Assembly: GCA_016716265.1 (NCBI GenBank)
Contig: JADJWQ010000001.1
Location: forward strand, 2,232,001 to 2,296,000
DNA: 64,000 nucleotides
Source of the DNA: Planctomycetota bacterium
Lineage (GTDB): Bacteria > Planctomycetota > UBA1135 > UBA2386
Direction of reading: 5' to 3'
The translations under genes and the position numbers were made by a program. Shown piece after piece: positions 56,173-64,000 of this stretch (positions are counted from its first letter, which is position 1; each line of letters starts with the position of its first letter). The notes below the pieces were generated by a model. It did no database searches and was not told the DNA's origin. It worked only from the letters and a program-made list of their open reading frames with translations.

Positions 56173-57263
56173 GTCGCCTGCGCCGCGATGCGGGCCGCCA
56201 GCGCGTCGCGCAATGCGAGCGCGCCACCGTCGAGGACCTCCAGCGTCTTCGCGTCGCGGTAGTGACGCTCGACGTGGTATTCCACCGTATAGCCGTAGCC
56301 GCCGTGGATCTGGATCGCCTCGTCGGCCGCGTGCAATGCCGCATCGGTCGCGCTCAGGCGTGCGAGCTCGGCGACCTCTCCCGCGTCCTGACCGAGGTCC
56401 GACAGCCGGGCCGCGTGCCACGCGAGGTGCCGCGCCGCCTCGGCGCGCCGCCGGCTCTCGACGAGCTTGTGACCGACGGCCTGCTGGCGCGCGAGCGGCT
56501 TGCCGAACGCGATGCGCTCCTCGCTGTGCCGGCGCGCGTGCTCGACACTGGCGAGCGCACTGCCCACCGCCAGCGCGGCGCCACCGATCCGCGCCGCCAG
56601 CGACGCGCGCGAGATCGCGGCCGCGGCCTCCTCGCCGCGCGCGAGCACCGCGTCGCCGGGCACGGTCACACCGGCGAGAGTGACGGCACCGGGGGCCGCC
56701 GCGCGGAAGCCGAGGCCCGGCTCCAGCGGCGCCACCTCGACCGCGTCGGCCGCGACGACGACGACCGCCTGCTCCCCGTCGAGCCGGGCGCAGACGATCA
56801 GCTGCTGCGCCGCGCGCGCGCCGGTGACGAACGGCGCCGCACCGTCGAGCGCGACCCCGTCGCCTGCGGCACGCGCGACGATGCCGTGCTCGGGGCCGAC
56901 GAAGCCGATGCGGACCTCGCCGGTCAGCACGCCACCGAGCAGCTCGGCGGCTGCGGGCAGCCCCTCGAGCGCCTTGCCGGCGAGGCCGGCCGCGTCGAGG
57001 AACAGCCGCGCGGTCGACGTGCAGCCGCGCGCGAGCTCCTCGGTCGCGACGACCAGCGACACCATGCCGAGCCCGGCGCCGCCGGCATCCTCCGCGATCG
57101 CGGCGCCGAGCATCCCGGTCTCGGCGAGCGCCGCGAAGCCTTCCTCGACGTAGCGCCCGTGCTCGTCGTGCTCGAGCGCCTGCGGCGCCGCAACGTCGTC
57201 GACGAACTTGCGAACGGTCTCCTGGACCATCGCCTGCTCTTCGCTCAGCTCGAAGTTGTGCAT
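56169..57263 (-). CDS. Acyl-CoA dehydrogenase-like flavoprotein with unusual active-site region
   Basis: 364 residues, somewhat shorter than the usual 380-395. Start ATG 57263 (MHNFELSEEQAMVQETVRKF). The N-terminal helical domain and the middle beta domain are present (FVTGARAAQQLIVCARLDGE). The C-terminal signature GGYGYTVEYHVERHYRDAK is intact, but where the family has I-Y-E-G-T with the catalytic Glu this protein reads LEVLDGG (Asp345). So either Asp acts as base, as in no common family I know, or the protein is a non-catalytic or modified member. Coupled by a 4-base overlap to the downstream 147-residue gene. Confidence 0.8.
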   Translation of the reverse strand: MHNFELSEEQAMVQETVRKFVDDVAAPQALEHDEHGRYVEEGFAALAETGMLGAAIAEDAGGAGLGMVSLVVATEELARGCTSTARLFLDAAGLAGKALEGLPAAAELLGGVLTGEVRIGFVGPEHGIVARAAGDGVALDGAAPFVTGARAAQQLIVCARLDGEQAVVVVAADAVEVAPLEPGLGFRAAAPGAVTLAGVTVPGDAVLARGEEAAAAISRASLAARIGGAALAVGSALASVEHARRHSEERIAFGKPLARQQAVGHKLVESRRRAEAARHLAWHAARLSDLGQDAGEVAELARLSATDAALHAADEAIQIHGGYGYTVEYHVERHYRDAKTLEVLDGGALALRDALAARIAAQAT

Positions 57264-57331
57264 CGTGGTTCGGTCGCCTGGGGATCGGATGGCCGTGGAT
57301 CTGTGGGGTGTGCGAAGCGCGACCCGGCGTG

Positions 57332-58471
57332 TCAGCGCCCGCCGGGCCACCAATACAGGAGGTGTGGACCGACGGAGCCCTGCAGCAGCGCCGCGAGTGC
57401 CGCATCGCCCGAGACGGTGGAGGCGTGCACGCCGAACAGCAGGTCGGTCAGGCTCGGTCGACGACGCTGCTCGACGTAGCGGGCGCTCCCGATCTGGCCG
57501 AGCTCGGCGAGCTGCGTCCACGCCTCGTCGAGCGTCGCGATGCCGTCGACCAGCCCGTGGGCGAGCGCCTGCTTCGCCGAGTAGACGCGCCCGTCCGCGA
57601 GCGCGACGACCTGCTCGCGCGTCAGACCGCTACGGCCGCGGTCGACGACGTCCACGAAGCGGTCGTACATCTCGTCGACGATCGAACGCAGGATCGCGCG
57701 CTCGTCGTCGGTCATCGCGCGGAACGGCGACATGATGTCCTTGTAGGGGGTCCTCTCGGACACGATCACGTCCTGGTGCACGCCGATCGATCGCGCGGCC
57801 TCGGCGAAGTTCAGGTTGCTCATGATCACGCCGATGCTGCCGGTCACCGTGGTCTGGCGTGCGAGGATGCGGTCCGCCGCCGCGGCGACGTAGTAGCCGC
57901 CCGACGCCGCGATGTCGCCGAGCAGCGCCAGCACCGGCTTGCGCGTCTCGCGCTTGAACTCCTCGATCTCGCGCCAGATCAGGTCGGAGTCGGTCACGCC
58001 GCCGCCGGGCGAGTTGATGTCCAGCAGCACACCGCGGATCGAGTCGTCGCGCCGGGCGAGCCGCAATGCGCGCCGCACGTCCGCGACCGTCCCGCCCTTC
58101 GAACCGAGCAGCGGAGACGCGGCCTCGGCGATCGCCCCCTCGATCGGGATGCGCAGCAGGCGATCGCTCGCCTTGCTGTCGCCGCCGATCGACGCGACCT
58201 CGTAGGCCGACGGATCCTCCTCGTCGAGCGGCGCGAGCCCGGCCGCCGCGCTGCCGAACATCGACACGACCAGCAGCAGCAGGTTGAGCCCCGCCGACAA
58301 CGCGAGCAGCACGCCGAGGAAGATGGCGAGGTAGAACGACACCGGCCGCCGCGAGCGCTCGGGCTGCTCGAGGCCGGGCGCGTAGGCGTCGTGCGGGTGG
58401 GGATCGTGGCCGGCGTGCGCGGGCGCGTGGTCGCGCGGCGGCCCGCCGGCAGCATCGTGCGGATCGGACAT
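57332..58471 (-). CDS. sppA: Signal peptide peptidase SppA (S49)
   Basis: 379 residues. A His- and Pro-rich cytoplasmic N terminus (1-43) is followed by one membrane helix (45-70) and the S49 domain. The Ser/Lys dyad is Ser190 in DIAASGGYY and Lys244 in TPYKDIMSP, 54 residues apart, like the Bacillus enzyme. GVLLDINSPGGGVTDSD, the oxyanion-loop glycines and VTGSIGVIMSN are also present. It degrades signal peptides left in the membrane. Sits between two acyl-CoA dehydrogenase genes with short gaps (68 and 45 bases), all on the minus strand. Confidence 0.9.
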   Translation of the reverse strand: MSDPHDAAGGPPRDHAPAHAGHDPHPHDAYAPGLEQPERSRRPVSFYLAIFLGVLLALSAGLNLLLLVVSMFGSAAAGLAPLDEEDPSAYEVASIGGDSKASDRLLRIPIEGAIAEAASPLLGSKGGTVADVRRALRLARRDDSIRGVLLDINSPGGGVTDSDLIWREIEEFKRETRKPVLALLGDIAASGGYYVAAAADRILARQTTVTGSIGVIMSNLNFAEAARSIGVHQDVIVSERTPYKDIMSPFRAMTDDERAILRSIVDEMYDRFVDVVDRGRSGLTREQVVALADGRVYSAKQALAHGLVDGIATLDEAWTQLAELGQIGSARYVEQRRRPSLTDLLFGVHASTVSGDAALAALLQGSVGPHLLYWWPGGR

Positions 58472-58516
58472 GATTGGTCAGGGCGGCGTCGCGGTCGGAC
58501 GCCGGTTGCGAGGGCG

Positions 58517-59701
58517 CTAACGGGCGAGTTCGCCGCGCGCGATGACGAGGCGCTGGATGTCGGTCACACCCTCGTAGATCTCGCAGATGCGGGCGTCGCG
58601 CATCAGGCGCTCCGCCGCGCCGGACAGACCGGCCGGGCCGAGGATCGACACCGCGGAGCGCGCGGCGCGGTTCGCGAGCAGACTCGCCTTGAGCTTCGCC
58701 ATCGCCGCCTGCGGCCCGCAGGGCAGCCCGCGGTCGCGCAGCACCGCGGCCCGCCACGTCAGCATCCGGCAGGCGTCGAGGTCGGCCGCGAGGTCGGCCA
58801 GCTCCCATTGATCGGCCTGGTGTGCCGTCGGTCGACCCTTGGCGTCGACCTGGGTGCGCAGATGCTCGCGGATCGTATCGATCGCGTGGCGCGCGATGCC
58901 CAGCGACTGCGACGCGATGCCGAGCCGGCCGCCGTCGAGCGTGTCGAGCGCGACGTTGAAGCCACGGCCGACCTCGCCCAGGACGTTCGACTTCGGGACC
59001 TTCACGCCCTCCAGCAGGATCTCGACGGTCGGCGACGCCTTGATGCCGAGCTTGCGCTCCTTCTTGCCGATGCCGACGCCCGGCCACTCCCGTTCGACCA
59101 GGAATGCGGTGATGCCCTTCACGCGGTCCTCACCGGTGCGCGCGAAGACCACGAACAGCGCGGCCTCGCTGCCGGTGGTGATCCACAGCTTGGGGCCGTC
59201 GATCACGAAATGGTCGCCGGCGTCCCGCGCGGCGCACGTGAGCGCCGCGGCGTCGGAGCCCGAGCCGGCCTCGGACAGGCAGTAGGCACCGATCCACTCG
59301 CCGTCGCGCAGCTTCGGGAAGTAGCGCTCCTTCTGCTCGTGTGAGCCCTGCTTGGCGAGCAGCGAGCAGACCAGCGAATTGTGCACGGACACGGTCACGC
59401 CGGTCGACGGGCATGCGGCGTTGATCTCCTCGAGCATCACGCAGCTCGCGAGATTGCCGAGGTCGGTGCCGCCGTACTCGGTGGGGATCGTGACCTTCAG
59501 GTAGCCGCGCGCGGCCGCCTTCGCGATCGCGTCGCGCGGGAACCGCGCCTCCCGATCCCAGGCCTCGGCGAACGGCGCGAGCTCGGTCTCGGCATACTCG
59601 CGCGCATCGGCCTGGAACGCCTTCAGCTCGTCGGTCAGCTCGAAGTCGATGACCTGCGGCACATCGGTGTGCGCTCCGGTCCGGCTCTGCAGCTCCGTCA
59701 T
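58517..59701 (-). CDS. Short-chain type acyl-CoA dehydrogenase
   Basis: 394 residues, typical length. Start ATG 59701. AYCLSEAGSGSDAAAL and WITTGSEAALFVVFARTG are the FAD- and substrate-binding motifs. ICEIYEGVTDIQR places the catalytic Glu at 377. FNVALDTLDGGRLGIASQSL matches the short-chain branch. It oxidises acyl-CoA to enoyl-CoA, with electrons to ETF. Operon with the 3-hydroxyacyl-CoA dehydrogenase and thiolase on the same strand, which supply later steps of beta-oxidation or butanoate metabolism. Confidence 0.93.
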   Translation of the reverse strand: MTELQSRTGAHTDVPQVIDFELTDELKAFQADAREYAETELAPFAEAWDREARFPRDAIAKAAARGYLKVTIPTEYGGTDLGNLASCVMLEEINAACPSTGVTVSVHNSLVCSLLAKQGSHEQKERYFPKLRDGEWIGAYCLSEAGSGSDAAALTCAARDAGDHFVIDGPKLWITTGSEAALFVVFARTGEDRVKGITAFLVEREWPGVGIGKKERKLGIKASPTVEILLEGVKVPKSNVLGEVGRGFNVALDTLDGGRLGIASQSLGIARHAIDTIREHLRTQVDAKGRPTAHQADQWELADLAADLDACRMLTWRAAVLRDRGLPCGPQAAMAKLKASLLANRAARSAVSILGPAGLSGAAERLMRDARICEIYEGVTDIQRLVIARGELAR

Positions 59702-59756
59702 CGTCGCCAGTCTCCAGGGGTTCTCGTCAGCTCGACCACAGCGGCGCGCGGCAGAT

Positions 59757-60629
<873 letters not shown>

Positions 60630-60698
60630 GGTTCGTCAGATGTGTCTCGGGTCCGTTCCGGCACGCGTCGGCCGCCCCGGGGCGACCGACCCGGGGGA

Positions 60699-61883
60699 TC
60701 AGCCTTCCATCTCGATCGTCAGCGCGACCGCATTGCCGCCGCCGAGGCACAGCCCGGCGAGACCGCGCGTCAGGTTGCGCTGGCGCAGCGCGTGGATCAG
60801 CGTCGTCAGGATCCGGGCGCCGGAGCAGCCGATCGGGTGGCCGAGCGCGACGGCACCGCCGTTCACGTTGACCTTCTCGGGGTCGAGGTCGAGCACGCGG
60901 GCGAGCGCGACCGATTGCACGGCGAACGCCTCGTTGAGCTCGATCAGGTCGTAGTCCTGTGCGCGGACTCCGGTCAGCGCACAGACCTTCTCGACCGCGA
61001 CGGTCGGCGCCATCATGACCCACTCGGGGGCCATGCCGCCGGTCGCGTAGCCGGTGATCGTCGCGAGCGGGGCGATGCGGCGGGACCTGGCCTCGTCGGA
61101 GTCCATCACGACGAGCGCCGAGCTGCCGTCGTTGATCGTCGACGCATTGCCGGCCGTCACGGTGCCGTCCTTCTTGAAGACGGGCTTCAGCTTCGCGAGC
61201 GACGCGAGCGTCGTGTCGGCGCGCGGTCCCTCGTCCTGGCTGACGACCGTCACCTCACCCTTGCGTCCGGGCACCTCGACCTTGAATCGCTCGGCGTCGA
61301 AGCGACCGGCCTGCTCCGCGGCGACCGCGCGGGCCTGGCTCTGCGCAGCCCACGCGTCCATCTGCTCGCGCGTCACCTCGTACTTCTCGGCGACCAGCTC
61401 GCCGGTCATCCCCATATGGAAGTCGTTGTAGACGTCCCACAGGCCGTCCGCGACCATGCCGTCCAGGAGCTGGCCGTGATTGAGCCGCACGCCGGTGCGC
61501 GCCTCCGGCAGGTAGTAGGGGGCGCGCGACATCGACTCCATGCCGCCGGCGACGATCGTCCGCGCGTCGCCCGCCTTGATCGCCTGCGCGGCGAGCATCA
61601 CCGACTTCAGGCCGCTGCCGCAGACCTTGTTGACGGTGAACGCACCGACCGAGTTCGGGATGCCGGCGTGGATCAGCGCCTGGCGCGCCGGGTTCTGTCC
61701 GAGGCCGGCCTGCAGCACGCAGCCCATGATGACCTCGTCCACGGCGTCGGGTGCGACACCGGCGCGCTGCAGAGCCTCCTTGACGGCGAGCGCGCCGAGC
61801 TTCGGCGCGGGGATCGACGACAGCCCGCCGAGGAACCGGCCGATGGGGCTGCGACAAGCGGACACGATGACGGGACGACCCAT
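60699..61883 (-). CDS. Acetyl-CoA acetyltransferase (thiolase)
   Basis: 394 residues, ATG 61883. Catalytic Cys88 in NKVCGSGLKS, His349 in VALGHPIGCSG and Cys379 in GLCLGGGNA, in the same spacing as the Zoogloea enzyme. NGGAVALG and SMSRAPYYLPEARTG are further family marks. It condenses or cleaves acetoacetyl-CoA, so the minus-strand unit thiolase - hydroxyacyl dehydrogenase - acyl-CoA dehydrogenase covers three of the four beta-oxidation reactions. An enoyl-CoA hydratase is not in the window. Probably the first gene of the operon. Confidence 0.95.
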   Translation of the reverse strand: MGRPVIVSACRSPIGRFLGGLSSIPAPKLGALAVKEALQRAGVAPDAVDEVIMGCVLQAGLGQNPARQALIHAGIPNSVGAFTVNKVCGSGLKSVMLAAQAIKAGDARTIVAGGMESMSRAPYYLPEARTGVRLNHGQLLDGMVADGLWDVYNDFHMGMTGELVAEKYEVTREQMDAWAAQSQARAVAAEQAGRFDAERFKVEVPGRKGEVTVVSQDEGPRADTTLASLAKLKPVFKKDGTVTAGNASTINDGSSALVVMDSDEARSRRIAPLATITGYATGGMAPEWVMMAPTVAVEKVCALTGVRAQDYDLIELNEAFAVQSVALARVLDLDPEKVNVNGGAVALGHPIGCSGARILTTLIHALRQRNLTRGLAGLCLGGGNAVALTIEMEG

Positions 61884-62189
61884 GGCTCGATCACTGGCAA
61901 GGGGACAGAGGGGGAGGCGCCCGGGAGTACGTTCCGGCGCAGCCACGCCGGCCTGGCCGGCCGCGCGCTGGCGCGGCGGGGCCCGACCCGCGCACACGCG
62001 AAAAGACCGCATTCCGGTGCGGATTTCGACGTCGACGCCGGCGTGCCGCGCGCGCCGGCCGAACGCGCGATTCTCGGCCGGCGATCGACCCGAGTCAACG
62101 CGAGCGAAGCCCCCACGCATTTTCCCCGAACCCGCCAGCGCGGGCCTGCGTATCGCGGTCCCGCCAGAGCCGTTACCATTCCCCGCGCG
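61884..62189. other. 306-base divergent intergenic region
   Basis: Holds the promoters of the beta-oxidation operon (minus) and the DsbD-like gene (plus). Extremely G+C-rich with short CGCGCG tracts; I cannot pick promoters or operators with confidence. Confidence 0.5.
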
Positions 62190-64000
62190 ATGCTCCGACT
62201 CCTGCCGATCTCCGTCACCTGCGCGCTCCTGTGCGGCGTCGCACCGCTGTCCGCACAGGTCGATCCCGAGCAGCCCAAGGTGCAGGTGCGCGCGGAGATC
62301 GTCCCGGCCGAGGTCGCCCCGGGTGGCGAGGCGGAGCTGCGCGTCCACCTGCAGATCGTCGACGGCTGGCACGTCTACGGTGCGCTGCAGGACACCGATT
62401 CGGGCAAGCCCGTCGAGCTGGTCGTCGAGTCGCTCGGCGGGCTACGGGTGATCGGCAGGCCGGTGATCCCGCCCGGCGAGGAGCACGATTGGTTCGGCAT
62501 GCAGATGCACTGGATCGAGGGCGGCGCCGTCCTCACCCAGAAGCTGCGCGTGCCGTCCGGGCAGGCCTCCGGTGCGGTCGAGGTGAGCGGACGCGTCGGC
62601 TACGCGGCCTGCAACGACGAGATCTGCGATCCGCCGGGCGATGCGCGGTTCGCGGCGACGCTGACGGTGACCGGCGCTGCGACCGGCGCGGCGACCGGGG
62701 CCGCGCCGTCGACCTCGAAGGCGCCGCCGGCAGCGGCGCGCCGCACGCAGGACCCGCTCGGCCTCGGCGCCGACGAGAACGTGCAGATCACGGCGCGGCT
62801 CGAGCCGGCCACGCCGGCGCCGGGCACCGAGACCGTGCTGATCGTCGAGCTCGACATCTCGCCCGACCGCCACGTCTACGGCGCGCTGCAGTCGGGTGAC
62901 GTCGGCCGGCCGCTGAGCCTGACGATCACCGACGCGGACGGGCTCGTCGCGGTCGGCGCTCCGGAGATCCCCCCGGGCGTCGTGCACGACCGCGAGTTCG
63001 GCGCCGAGTATTGGGTCGTCGGTCGCGCGACGCTGCGCCAGCGGCTGCTGGTGCCGAGCTCGCGCGCCCCTGGGCCGGTGCGCGTCGCCGCGCGCGTCGA
63101 CTACATGAGCTGCACCGACAGCTTCTGCGATCCGCCGGGCTCGCTCGACGCGGTCGCCGACGGCTCGGTCGCGGCGGGCGCGAGCGCGGTGCCGGCGCCC
63201 GCGCTCGCGGCGAGCGTCGAGCCCGACCCGGTACGGCCCGGCGAGACCGCGACGGTGACGGTCACGATCGTCGTGCCCGACGGCCACTGGCTGCGCGGCG
63301 CGGGCGACGCGCACCCGATCGGACTGCGGCTCGTCGCCACCGACGGGCTCGAGCCGGTCGGGGCAGTCCGGATCCCGCCGGGCACCGCCGGCCCGCGGGG
63401 CCACCTGCTGGACGGCACGTTCATCGTCCGCCAGCAGCTCGCGGTGCCGAAGGACGACCCGCCCGGCGCGCGCACGCCGCGCTTCGTGCTCGATTACCAG
63501 CTCGCCGACGCCGAGGGCGACCTGCTGCCGACCAGCCACGAGATCGAGGTTCCGCTGCGCGTCGAGGCGGGTGTCCCGCGCGCCGCGTACGTCCCGGTCG
63601 GCAACGGCGGCGACGGCGTCTGGGGTCTGTTCATCGCGGGCCTGCTCGCCGGCATCCTCGCGCTGCTGATGCCGTGCACGTATCCGATGATCCCGATCAC
63701 GATCAGCTTCTTCTCGAAGCGGGCGCACTCGGGAGCGGAGACGTTCGGGCTCGCGCTGTCCTACGGACTCGGCATCGTCGCGATGTTCATCGCGATCGGC
63801 CTCGTCGTCGGCCAGGCGATCATCCCCTTCGCGAACCACTGGGCGACCAACCTCGTGTTCGCGCTCGCGTTCATCGCCTTCGCGCTGTCGCTGTTCGGGC
63901 TGTTCACGCTCGAGCTGCCCGCCGCCTTGCAGAACCTGGCAGGCCGCACCACCGGCAATGGACTGTCGGGCGTGTTCCTGATGGGCGCGACGCTCGTGAT
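62190..64000 (+). CDS. DsbD-like thiol:disulphide interchange protein with three N-terminal DsbC-type domains, 3' partial
   Basis: ATG 62190 begins a signal peptide (LLPISVTCALLCGVAPLSA). The 604 codons in view contain three tandem DsbD-alpha-like beta domains. The first two have matching WHVYGALQ/HVYGALQ starts and paired cysteines CNDEICDPPG and CTDSFCDPPG; the third (about 330-460) lacks cysteines. From about residue 473 the DsbD membrane domain begins (GLFIAGLLAGILALLMPCTY followed by PMIPITISFF), with the redox Cys in MPCTYPM, and three to four helices are in view. It would carry electrons from cytoplasmic thioredoxin to the periplasm. The gene runs out of the window. Confidence 0.85.
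   Translation, partial: MLRLLPISVTCALLCGVAPLSAQVDPEQPKVQVRAEIVPAEVAPGGEAELRVHLQIVDGWHVYGALQDTDSGKPVELVVESLGGLRVIGRPVIPPGEEHDWFGMQMHWIEGGAVLTQKLRVPSGQASGAVEVSGRVGYAACNDEICDPPGDARFAATLTVTGAATGAATGAAPSTSKAPPAAARRTQDPLGLGADENVQITARLEPATPAPGTETVLIVELDISPDRHVYGALQSGDVGRPLSLTITDADGLVAVGAPEIPPGVVHDREFGAEYWVVGRATLRQRLLVPSSRAPGPVRVAARVDYMSCTDSFCDPPGSLDAVADGSVAAGASAVPAPALAASVEPDPVRPGETATVTVTIVVPDGHWLRGAGDAHPIGLRLVATDGLEPVGAVRIPPGTAGPRGHLLDGTFIVRQQLAVPKDDPPGARTPRFVLDYQLADAEGDLLPTSHEIEVPLRVEAGVPRAAYVPVGNGGDGVWGLFIAGLLAGILALLMPCTYPMIPITISFFSKRAHSGAETFGLALSYGLGIVAMFIAIGLVVGQAIIPFANHWATNLVFALAFIAFALSLFGLFTLELPAALQNLAGRTTGNGLSGVFLMGATLV

Noticed and set aside
57308..59344. 678-codon plus-strand frame under sppA and the acyl-CoA dehydrogenase
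   Set aside because: Antisense shadow with Arg/Asp/Gln-rich, motif-free translation.

Overview
The window is about 70% G+C, gene-dense, and most likely chromosomal DNA of a Planctomycetota bacterium. Three things point there. It has many secreted beta-propeller, Kelch and parallel-beta-helix proteins, several ending in one recurring Gly/Cys-containing C-terminal domain that I associate with deep-branching planctomycetes. It has an ECF sigma factor divergent from a WD40-tailed Ser/Thr kinase. It also has many carboxypeptidase-regulatory-like and von Willebrand proteins with signal peptides. This assignment is inference from protein families; no rRNA or tRNA gene was seen.

Layout. 1-10.6 kb: end of an efflux adaptor and its RND pump, an S9 prolyl-oligopeptidase-like exopeptidase, a surface Ig-like-repeat protein and a HEAT/VWA protein. 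10.6-20 kb: the first IS91-family remnant, secreted and membrane proteins of unknown function, an intact sialate-esterase-like plus thioredoxin-like pair, an IS66-like scrap and a broken ISKra4 transposase. 20-36 kb: accessory island. A large propeller protein is followed by IS91 remnant 2 and a tight four- or five-gene cluster: an accessory gene with an in-frame amber, a CHAT-NACHT-TPR-SLOG-like giant, a six-TM protein, a TPR-TIR membrane protein and a possible tiny membrane peptide. Then come ISKra4 remnant B, a lone TIR fragment and IS91 remnant 3. 36-45 kb: ECF sigma/kinase pair, Kelch and SBBP-repeat secreted proteins, and an NmrA-like oxidoreductase. 45-48 kb: IS91 remnant 4, abutting a decayed second copy of the esterase-thioredoxin locus. 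48-64 kb: mostly housekeeping. It holds an AlkB-like dioxygenase, M28 peptidase, a CBM9-like protein, a YVTN propeller, MeaB GTPase, an EamA transporter, a beta-oxidation group (two acyl-CoA dehydrogenases, 3-hydroxyacyl-CoA dehydrogenase, thiolase) with an SppA protease embedded in it, and the start of a DsbD-like thiol transporter.

The most interesting part is 25.7-33.6 kb. Its gene contents (CHAT protease-like domain, NACHT NTPase, TPR/TRAF-binding-like repeats, SLOG-like nucleotide sensor, TIR domain, membrane segments) are typical of NTP-dependent conflict or programmed-death systems. The TIR-plus-SLOG pairing resembles the signalling logic of Thoeris, but here the SLOG-like domain is joined to a protease-like CHAT domain rather than a SIR2 NADase. 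Insertion-sequence remnants lie on both sides. Several genes in the region show decay (amber codon, no visible Walker B, suspicious overlap), so this copy may be partly inactive.
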